Origin: Holtermannia corniformis | Taxonomy: Eukaryota > Basidiomycota > Tremellomycetes > Holtermanniales | Direction of reading: 5' to 3' | Length of the DNA stretch: 64,000 bases | NCBI GenBank assembly: GCA_001599935.1 | Contig: BCIJ01000008.1 | Coordinates: 355,612-419,611 of the forward strand | Shown: positions 56,171-64,000 of the stretch, piece after piece | Layout of the letters: every line of letters starts with the position of its first letter | Numbering within the stretch: the stretch's first letter is position 1 | Notes under the pieces: generated by a model | Database searches by the model: none | The model's input: the letters and a program-made list of their open reading frames with translations, nothing else | What the model was told of the DNA's origin: nothing | Translations under genes and position numbers: made by a program

Positions 56171-57845
56171 TCACTCGACAGCCATGGCTGCGACCTTTGC
56201 CGAAGGCCGCCGGATCCGCCTCTTGACCGGCGCCGGCGATCCAAACACGTCGTCGTCGGCATCGTTCGATAGACTCTTTCGATGGACTGCTCGTGGTTTC
56301 TTGGTCGGGCTATCGGGCGCCGAGGTGGGGATGTTGATGACGCGACGTTTCGAGGGGGACAGTGGCAGCGGCGCGGTGGACAAGAGGTGCATTTGCGAGA
56401 GCGGGGCGTGTTTGATTGGCGAGGCGATCGGCTGGGACCGTGGTGGAGTTGGGAGGAAGTGGATGGGAGAGATTGAGACTGAAGACGAGGAGGAGGATGT
56501 TTGGGATGAAGGCAGGATGGTGGCTTGCGATGAGTGCAGGTTGTCTTTGACAGGACTTCGGAATATTTCCCACTCGTTGACCTCGTCGTCGATCTCGGTC
56601 AAGTCGGATGAGTCGTCTGGATCTGGCGTCGGTAGATGACTTGGTTTACCTATGCAGTCGATCAGTATGTTTGTCGCCGTCACCAAGACCCACCCTTGGC
56701 CTTTGCACTCTTCTTCGGTCCCGTCTTGACGAGCCGATCATCCAACACTTCTTGCCTCTGCCAATCGCTCGGCCTGAGATGGCGCCATTCGTCCTCGACC
56801 CTCTGCACCCATCGATCCGTCTCTCCCTCGACCCAGTAATCCACGATCGAGTCCCACTCGCCCGCAGGCGGCGGCGTCTTGTTGACAAACACTACGATCC
56901 CTCGCGGCTTGCTCCCGCCCGGAGCGTGGATCGTCTTGGCGAATTCCTTGACGAGGCGCTTGAGGCCGTGCACTTTGAGTGATGTGCCGAGGATCAGCAG
57001 GACTTCGGGCTGGCGCGAGAGGTCGTGGAGTTGGAGTTTGCCAATGTCTTCGCTCAGTGGGTGCGGCTCGTCGTACAGGACGATTGACGGCCGGAGGGAA
57101 CCGATGGGCGTCGCGCGTGCACTGCGCACTTGGCGCTCCTCGCCTGTAGATTGTCAGTCTGCGCAGAGTACCCACTGGGCAAACTCACATCTCTCCGAGC
57201 ACGCCGGGCAGCCGGGCGCCTTGCCGTCCCGGAACAGAGCCATCCATTCCTTCTTTGCCTCGAAGTCCTTCATACACAGCACACAGCGTACACGTTCGAG
57301 GTCGCCGTGGAGCTCTACATTCTTCGTGGTCGTCTTGAGCAAGCCCTTGCCGCGTCCGCCCGAGACGAGGCCGGCCCGTCGTTCAAGGCCATCAATGTTT
57401 TGCGTGTACGAGCGCAGGAGTTTGTGCCTGTGTTGTAGCTTGGCGATAAAGGCGTGCGTTGGCGTCGGTTCGGCGTCTCGGCAGAGGTAGTAGAGTTCGG
57501 CGATGAACGTGTAGAAGAGCGCGCACGTCTGCGGCTGGAGAAAGAGCTGGGACGAAAACAGGTCTTTGCCCGTCACGAACGCGTCGGGGTACCGTTCCTT
57601 TACAAGGGCATACAGCCCGTTCTCTGACCGAAAGTCCTAAGGGAGCTTCAGCCTTGACGCGCAGCTTTGCAAACGGCACTGACGGGGATCCCACTGCTGC
57701 AGCTGATCCCGGCTCCACTGACGACAATGATCTTGCGGCTCTTTGCGATCGCGGCCGAGATGTTGGATAGTGCTGCCCGTTTCGCAAAGTCTTTCCGCGC
57801 TTTGGACTTGAGCAGCCGTTCGAGCGGCAGAGTCTGCATGGGCAT
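56171..57845 (-). CDS. Sirtuin, NAD-dependent deacylase of the Hst3/Hst4 type
   Basis: The NAD-binding motif IIVVSGAGISCSSGIP joins through an intron to DFRSENGLYALVKERYP. DLFSSQLFLQPQTCALFYTFIAELYYL, then TPTHAFIAKLQ, TQNIDGLERRAG and VELHGDLERVRCVLC (catalytic His and first zinc Cys pair) follow. CPACSER supplies the second zinc pair, and the C-terminal NAD pocket reads LLILGTSLKVHGLKRLVKEFA and GIVVFVNKTPP. The FRS..GLY..(L/V)K and DLF..FL...T..FY patterns resemble Hst3/Hst4, which remove H3K56 acetylation. A Ser-rich tail (SSSSSSVSISP) with basic clusters and PAPVKRRIRRPS ends the protein, suggesting nuclear location. Confidence 0.9.
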
Positions 57846-58085
57846 GGTGGCTGTCTGAGCGACCGTTGTCGAGGCCGGGTCCCAACGCGTCGTACACGTA
57901 GGGTATTGTAGACAGCTGATGGCTCTCTCTTACCCGTCTCGATCGACGCGTCTTGTGTGGTCGCTGCGGCTGAGCAGGACGGTGGATGATGCTTATTGTG
58001 ACAAGTTTACGGGCGAGCGCGTAAACAACCACAAACGAGAACACCACGTGGCGCACAAACGCTTTATAGGATTATATCGTCCACT

Positions 58086-60755
58086 CTACTCGTCCTCATC
58101 AGCACCAGCAGCCTCTGTCGGTGCGCCCGCCGCGTCTGCGTCTGCCTCGGGCTCCGCACCGTCGATCTCGGGCTCAGCGGCAGGCGCCGGCGCCTCGTCC
58201 TCTGTCGGCGGGTCACTCTCAGCTTCAGCCTCGGCGTCTTCGTCCATCGCCTCGAGCTTGCCTCGGATCGGGAGCGGTTTCTCGTGCTCTGGGTGGGCCG
58301 TTGAAAGATCAATCCCAAGCACACTCTCTAGTAGCCCTCGGTCTATGTGGAATATCAGATGACTGGCACACCGCACGAGCCTAGCACTCACCCATCTTGA
58401 GCTTGTTCCGTAGCGCCTCTGTGACCCTCTCTGGATGTTCTCTATTCTCTCGCCGGAGCTTGCCCTTGACCTGACTAAGCGTCATGTAGCTAAACACAGT
58501 CTCTTGAATCAACACCGGGCTCTCGCCAAACATGCCGAGCGCCTATCGAGTAGCCATCAGCCAGACCGTATGCCCATTCGCCAGCCGACAGACCATGTAG
58601 AGGGCCTCGGTCTCCTGCTTGTTCCACTTGCGACCCCTCGACGACTTGTTCTTACTCCGGAAACTGGCACTGTTGACCCAGGTATCGGTATCGCGGACCT
58701 CTTCGACCTCGGCCTCGGAATCGTTGATCTCGTCCTCGATCAGCTGTTCGCGCTCTGCACGGCGTTGGGCGGCGCGCAGGACGTCGGGGTAGACCCATTC
58801 CTCGGCCTCTTCATCGAAATACGGCGCGTTGTCGTCTTCGTCAAACTCGACGTCGTCGAGGTTGACGTCTTCGTCTTCGTCCGGGTTGGCGTCGGCTTCA
58901 AGCTCGGCGTCGCCGTCGCCGTCACCGTCTGGCGCGGGACCGGCAATCAATTCCGCTCGACGGCGTTTGCGTGCCTCGGCACTGTCTTGCTCTTGACTCT
59001 CATCCTTGCCTGTCGCGTCCTCGCCGCCCTCTTCGTCACCGTCACCGTCACCGTCACCGTCATCGACCTCGTCGGCCTCCTGCAAATCCTCATCCTCACT
59101 CACACCGTCCTCGACGTCCTGCTCGCGCCCGATCCCAGCCTCGACATCTCGTCGCCTTTGCGCACGCATATAGTTGCGGATCTTGATCTGCCGGATCTCG
59201 CCCTCGCGCTGGGCTTTGAGCTTTGCGCGCTCCGCTTTACGCTTTGCTTCGAGCTTTGCCGGCGCGAGTTCAGCTTTGCGGTGCTGGATCGTGATCGCAC
59301 GGGCCGAGATCCGGCCATAGTCGTGCGCGCGCGTCAACTCGGCCATGGACATCGAGTCAATGTCAATCTCCGGACCTTGAAGCAGCTCGTTGGGTTCCAT
59401 GCCATCGAGGTCGATATAGTCGTTTGGGATCCCGTTCGTCCTGCGTCGTTTGACGACTCGCACGGCCGCTTCGCTGCCGGCGACGGAACCCGCTTCATCC
59501 TCTGTCACGCTCTGGCTGACCTTGGCGCCCCGCTTGACCCCTTTATCCGATCGCGGCGCACGCTTGGGTCTAGTGCCCGTCGCTGCCTTTTCCGCACGTT
59601 TCCGCTTGGAATAGTCGGTACAGGATTCGCCCGCGGGGCGCAGCCTGGGCCTTCCACGGGCGCGCGCAGGCCCGGCAGGGTCGGGGAGCGCGACGACAGA
59701 GCCATCGACCTGTTTGACAAAGATGAGCGGTGTGATGGGCGGTGAGCGCGCACGCGGGGTGGACGACGATGCGGCGTTTGGGATCGAGTTTACGCCGCGC
59801 GGGGTTGAGCTCCGCTGGGAGCGGTCAAACACGTTGAAGGGAACTGGTTCTGAACGCGGGGTCGGAGGCTCGACGCTGGGCGCGGGCAAGAACAGCGGTG
59901 TCTGTTGTCGATCACCGGGACGAGTGAACGCGTTGTCTGCTCCCGGGCTTGCAGAGGGTTGTCGTGTGCGCGCGCCCGGTTGTCCGATCGGCACAGCCAC
60001 GCTGGGTGCCTCGGATACCTGTCGAGTGCGTGATACGGCGACGCTGGGGGTTTCAAGGACGTCTCGCCGGCCCGGAACGCCAATCGGGACGGCCTCGCTT
60101 GGTGTTTCCGACACTTGTCTAGCTCTAGCGCGCGAGCCCGGGATGACCAATGGGACCGCCTCGCTCGGAGTTTCCGATATCTCTCGTCGACGACCTGGGA
60201 TGCCAATCGGGACGGCCTCGCTCGGAGTTTCCGACACTTGTCTAGGTCTCTCGCGCACTCCCGGTGTTTCCGACGCCTGGGCGCGTTCGGACCGTTTCGC
60301 CGATGGCGTCTTGAAGACATGAGACTGAGAGTGCGTGGGCGCTGGCGTTTGTTCGCGCGGGGTCATGGACCGCCGGAGCGAGCCTGGCCTTGGGACGAAC
60401 TCGCGCGCTGGGTCGTGCGCTGCGGAAGCGACGGCGACGGCGGCGGCGATGAGAGACGGTGTGCGTTTGACGGCTTGCGGTTGCGGTTGGGTTGCGGCGG
60501 GCGTTGGGGGTGCATTCTTGGGTACGGGAGGTGCGTTTGGGCGCGGCGGTGCAGACGGCTTGGTCGTCGCCTGCTGCGGCTGAGACTGAGTTGCAGCCGG
60601 TGTGGCCGGTGCAATCGTTGCATCATCCACGTTGCTGCTCGGGGCCACGACTCGTTTCTTTGGCTTGAACAAAGCGGTGCCCTTTTCTGTGAGCGCGCTG
60701 TCAGTGCCCTATCGTGAGAATGGGATAGCCGTGCCGACTCACGGACGCGTGCCAT
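58086..60755 (-). CDS. BDP1: TFIIIB component B'' (Bdp1)
   Basis: A two-codon-scale first exon (MARV) joins through a 50-60-nt intron to QKGTALFKPKKRVVAPSS, like the N-terminus of Bdp1. Near the C-terminus is the extended SANT domain: RKWNKQETEALYMALGMFGESPVLIQETVF, then SYMTLSQVKGKLRRENREHPERVTEAL, matching the Bdp1 pattern ending in K..ENP.R...AL. Between lie a Ser/Pro-rich region with tandem repeats, a Lys/Arg helix (PAKLEAKRKAERAKLKAQREGE) and a long acidic stretch. Bdp1, Brf1 and TBP form TFIIIB, which recruits RNA polymerase III to tRNA and 5S genes. The tail after the SANT domain is also acidic and Ala/Pro-rich. Confidence 0.88.
59988..60250 (-). repeat. Coding tandem repeat in BDP1 N-terminal region
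   Basis: About six degenerate copies of a 15-20-codon unit with the core (V/I)SETPSEAVPIG.PG, each preceded by Arg-rich residues. At the DNA level GGAACGCCAATCGGGACGGCCTCGCT-like blocks recur. The repeat lies in a disordered region and likely varies in copy number between strains. Confidence 0.75.
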
Positions 60756-60834
60756 GGTCGTTCGCCTGCACCTCGCTGTCCACTCGACTCGTCTGAAGCT
60801 GAGCGGCAAATCGAGCGGAGGTTTTTACAGCGAA

Positions 60835-60898
60835 GGGGGTTAACGGACTCTCGGCGTTATCTCGGCTGTTTCTATAACGCCGAGCGGTTGAAACCCCC
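60835..60898. promoter_or_regulatory. Nested palindromic promoter element (best copy)
   Basis: A 64-bp imperfect palindrome. The outer arms are GGGGGTT (60835-60841) and AACCCCC (60892-60898). The inner 11-bp arms are CTCGGCGTTAT (60850-60860) and ATAACGCCGAG (60874-60884). It is centred in the roughly 200-bp divergent promoter of BDP1 and NDUFB8. Confidence 0.65.
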
Positions 60899-60956
60899 TC
60901 CCTGCAGTGCTCCTACGCACGGTACCCTACTCGGATCAGCAGCACAGCATCCCACC

Positions 60957-62993
60957 ATGCTGCCATCACTCTTGCATCCACTGCTGCGCCGGTCCCATCC
61001 CATCCTCCGATCCTACGCCACCGCCTCGGCCTCGGCGTCAACCGGTCAAGCCGCGTTCGCTTCACGCACCGCGACCGTCGACGGCTCCAACGCCATCACA
61101 GCCCAGCTCGCACCAGGATACGAGGTTGACCCGCAGCGTGTGTCCCGTGCTCCCTCTCGTACACCGCAGCAGGGCTGACGCGCTCAACTCAGTCGACGGC
61201 TACCCGCAGCTACCCTACGTCACGCTCCAGAAGCGCGACGCAAAGGGCTGGTGGGATAACCAGGAGCGCAAAAACTTTGGCGAGGTCGTGAGTGTCGCAG
61301 TGTGGTGACAATTGATCGGCTGCGCGCGTTGCGAACCGCTCACGTGAGAGGCGCCTACGAGCTGGCGTCACTCAGACGTCGAGTCTGCTTCTACCCAGCT
61401 CGCTAGTTTAGTTTGTGCAGCAATCGTCGGTCAACCGGTACAGTCGTCGGCAAGCTCTCACGGTGGTGGCAACTTGATACCAGCTGTATCCTCTTGCTGC
61501 CAACCACGAGCTCGCTCCAACAACCCGTCGGTAACTCCTCGTGCACAAGCCAAGTCGTCGACCGTGTTCAACGCATATCTGGCTGTTCGGCGCCCTTCGA
61601 CCGAGCACCTCTGCGCCTGCAATTGCCGTTGAACTGCCGCTTGACCAGTGGCTTCAAGCGGCCTCCAGTCATCTCCACCCAGTCATCCCATCGTGTCGGC
61701 CTATGCACAAGCCGAGTCTTCAAACTTGGCACGCTCAAAGAGCCAACAACGGCGTGTATCCTCACGCGTTGGACCTAGGCCTACACCAGCCGCCCAATCC
61801 AATGCAGTCTGGACAGAATTGCGCGTCAGCCTTGGCTTTCTTCCAGGCTGCAGCATGTGTTCAAGCCGCATCCTGCGTCTTGGACTGGGTGCCCATCTAT
61901 CTTGATGGCTGTTTCAGCAAGACGGGCTCAACGGTCCACGCACTGTCGATCGCGCGATCGGCCGTCGAGCTCTCGCAGCTGCATCTGAACAGGCCCGAGT
62001 GGACGCATGTGCTCTTCGAACACCCAGACGCGATAGTGGCATAGCGTGAGCTGAGCTAGCCGTGGCAGATCGCGCAAAAGACGCGGGATCGGCGTCGAGC
62101 TTCCAGCTGAGCTGAATGAGCTCTCGCAGATGATTGCCGATATACCCGAGTGCACGTCTATGACATCGGATCCGGCTTGAGCACGCAATGTGCTCTCAAC
62201 ACGGCCGGTCGCTCAAGCCCCGTGCGCTGGCATAGTCCGCTACAGCGTTCTCCAAGTCGCAGTTGTTGGCAAAGCAAGCAGTCGCGCTGCTTTGTCGGTA
62301 GCGTGATGAGGTCTGCGCTAGCTGTCCGCGTTCAGTTCAGGATCCGTGAGAAGGTTTCTTCTGCGGTCTCCTGGTTGCCTCGGGAATCGCGTCGCCGTAG
62401 CGGCGATGATGTCTTTGACCGTGTTTGGATAACGCGACCTTTTGTGCGTTGGCCGCTCGTGTGAGGATACGCATGGTGTAGCCTTGAGCTGTGGCATCGA
62501 TCGTTCAGAGTCGGGCATGACTCGGGGACCTTCGGGGCTAACAGCTCTCACTGTGCAATCAGTACTTTCGAGTGACAGGTAGCAATCACCCGAGAGGAGC
62601 CAAGAAAGCCCGTCATCGATGATACCAAGCATCAGCATCCGCATCAGCCCCTATCGGTCCACCGTATCCTGCGTCTAATACTGTCGAACAAAGCTGACAT
62701 GCGCCCAGTTCCACGAGGAGGAAGATGCACTCGGCATGTGGTCGCCTGATGTGCACAAGATTTCGGGCGGATCGGCGTTGGTACAGGTACGTATGCAGCC
62801 AGCACATCTAGCCGCGAGCTCATCCCCGCAGATCGCAGTTGCATTCGCGGCCGTAGGTACCGTCGCATACGGTCTCTCCCTCGTCCGCCCAGAGCGACCC
62901 GTCGCCAAGCGGTCTTACCCCTTTGGCGGGCTCGAAGCAGAGCTCGGCGGTCACAATGCCGCGACAAAGGAGTCGGAGCTGGACGAGGAGTAG
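60957..62993 (+). CDS. NDUFB8: NADH dehydrogenase subunit NDUFB8 (complex I)
   Basis: The N-terminal presequence is MLPSLLHPLLRRSHPILRSYATASASAS. Conserved blocks are DGYPQLPYVTLQKRDAKGWWDNQERKNFGE, which continues in the next exon as VFHEEEDALGMWSPDVHKI, then a membrane helix (IAVAFAAVGTVAYGLSLV) and a C-terminal RSYPFGGLEAELGG. It is an accessory subunit of the membrane arm of complex I. The exons are 60957-61136, about 61192-61287, 62709 to about 62788, and 62833-62993. The second intron is 1421 nt, while all others in the window are mostly near 50 nt. Splicing is required because NFGE...F.E..D.L.MWSPD is contiguous in the family. Confidence 0.9.
61288..62708 (+). other. 1421-nt intron of NDUFB8, possibly carrying a nested element
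   Basis: Donor GTGAGTG and acceptor GCTGACATGCGCCCAG are canonical. Inside, one plus-strand open frame (61541-62044; 167 codons, with the words MHKPSRRPCS and MHKPSLQTW recurring) has no recognised similarity. Candidate C-box-like GTGATGA at 62302 has no convincing D-box partner. I find no terminal repeats that would mark a transposon. Confidence 0.55.
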
Positions 62994-63053
62994 TGGTTTG
63001 TAGACTTGCAGATGGATCGGACGAAAACAGCGCAGACAGTGCATCATCCCGCA

Positions 63054-64000
63054 CTAGTCGCTGACTTGGATAGAGGCGGGCGCTGAAGTCATTGTCGGCC
63101 CGCCCCTGCCTCTGCCTCTGCCTCGTCCACGCCCTCGCGCCTTGGGCTTGCCACGCGCAGGCAGCTCAGTCGAGGCTGCAGACGCGTCGTCGGCCGTCAC
63201 CGACCGCGTCGCTGATCTCGACTTGGTCCCTCGACCGCGTCCTCGCCCTCTCCCTCGCGGCTTGACCACAGCCCTCCGCTTACCACCTGCATCATCCGAA
63301 TCGTCCGAGTCGTCCGACTTGGAATCGGCAGACGTTGCGGGCGCACGCTTCCGCTTGCTCGTACCGTCCGAAACCATCGAAGCCGTACGTTTCGGCTTCT
63401 GACCCGTCCCGTTGCCCTTTGGATCCGTTTCGTCCAGACCGGCCATCATCACGCCCCAGCCGGCCGGCTGCTCGCCATTGATCTTGGCTTCGGCTTCGCG
63501 GTATTGCTTGATGACGGCTAGGAGGCGCTTGCTGACGTTGGCGGTCGTCCGCTGGCGTGCGACGTATGACCCCTGCCCTGCTGAGATGTCGAAAAAGGGA
63601 TCAAGCCGACCTTGCTTGGTCAACAAACCAGTCTGGGGTTGTCAGCTGTTTGCAGAGTATGACGGCGAGTAGACTGACACCGCGCTGAGCCAACCGCTGC
63701 ATGATCGGCCCCATTTCGTGATCGATCTTGGTGATCGACCAGGACAACTCGCGGTGAAGGAAACTATTCTGTAAGAGGCTGCCTACAAACTGCACGGCGC
63801 ACTCACGTTCGCAGCGCCGTCAGATCCGGAAAGCCCCAATTGAACGGCTCCTCCGAGGCATCGACTTCTGGGTACTTGTACGCGTCCCGCTGCACACGAC
63901 CGTAAGCAGTGACGCTAACATGGACCCGACACGCACCACAAGGACGTTGGGCCAGTCGGCGGTGAGGAAGATGACCGTCTCAAACCGTTTCTTCTACGAC
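63054..64000 (-). CDS. RAD2: Rad2/XPG nucleotide-excision-repair endonuclease, C-terminal part
   Basis: Runs off the right edge, so only the C-terminal region is seen. Exons read KRFETVIFLTADWPNVLV, then DAYKYPEVDASEEPFNWGFPDLTALR, then LHRELSWSITKIDHEMGPIMQRLAQRG and QGRLDPFF. This is the family pattern AY..P.VD.S.E.F.WG.PDL..LR...LGW...K.D....P...R. The extreme C-terminus is basic and Gly/Arg-rich (RGRGRGRGTKSR, ARGRGRGRGRGRGG), likely a nuclear-localisation and nucleic-acid-binding tail. RAD2/XPG makes the 3' incision in nucleotide-excision repair; the PCNA-interaction motif is replaced or shifted in this region. Confidence 0.85.

Noticed and set aside
58435..59745. 436-codon open frame on the plus strand
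   Set aside because: It is antisense to the acidic and low-complexity coding region of BDP1, whose SANT domain and splicing are convincing. GC-rich repeated codons leave the opposite strand open.
61541..62044. Open frame inside the NDUFB8 intron
   Set aside because: Repetitive wording, no homology I recognise and no own promoter signs. Kept only as part of the long-intron finding.
62300..62700. Box C/D snoRNA in the NDUFB8 intron
   Set aside because: A GTGATGA box is present at 62302, but no properly spaced CTGA box or terminal stem could be found.

Overview
This window is nuclear DNA of a fungus, most likely a basidiomycete yeast or a related Pucciniomycotina-type fungus. Nearly every gene is broken by short introns of about 40-60 nt. 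They start GTGAGT/GTGCGT and end in a CTGAC or CTAAC branch site a few bases before the acceptor AG. Genes are tightly packed on both strands. Two respiratory complex I subunits (NDUFA12, NDUFB8), a microbial-type opsin and a tRNA-Ile(AAU) with a 13-nt intron fit that lineage. I could not identify the species. Single N bases stand at 197, 2337 and 2398. Exon structures were read by eye from splice signals and family conservation, so the outer limits of genes are firmer than each internal junction.

The left end (1-4.2 kb) is accessory-looking. It holds the 3' part of an unknown gene, arrays of a GGATCCGCGG/GGATATCCGC motif, and a tandem cluster of small paralogous helical proteins. One copy is intact and another may be truncated. 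A third is split at its second codon by a 453-bp solo LTR with a 5-bp target duplication. A fourth carries an apparent frameshift.

The rest is a conserved core. From 4.3 to 22.7 kb: an HSL-type lipase/esterase, DOA1/UFD3, a membrane protein, a HOS1/HDAC8-type deacetylase, a proton-pump-type rhodopsin, a TatD-family hydrolase, a Zn2Cys6 transcription factor with micro-exons, and Arp2/3 subunit 5. From 23.3 to 43.4 kb: tRNA-Ile, a USP48-like deubiquitinase, mitochondrial enoyl-CoA hydratase, eIF2-alpha, URM1, LAS1, a DDT/4CXXC_R1 (CDCA7-like) nuclear protein, an APC amino-acid permease, an F-box/WD40 protein and MAM33. From 44 to 64 kb: a His/Cys-rich protein, an HSBP1-like protein, NDUFA12, an MFS sugar transporter, SHY1/SURF1, a low-complexity membrane-anchored protein, a sirtuin, the TFIIIB subunit BDP1, NDUFB8 with a 1.4-kb intron, and the C-terminal part of RAD2/XPG.

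There is no obvious metabolic cluster. Several genes serve mitochondrial respiration (ECH, MAM33, NDUFA12, SHY1, NDUFB8), ubiquitin or Ubl pathways (DOA1, USP48, URM1, F-box protein) and chromatin or transcription (HDAC, sirtuin, CDCA7-like, BDP1, RAD2). The most interesting non-coding signal is a palindromic element (GGGGGTT ... CGGCGTTAT ... ATAACGCCG ... AACCCCC). It recurs in at least three divergent promoters, with a partial copy upstream of a fourth candidate gene.
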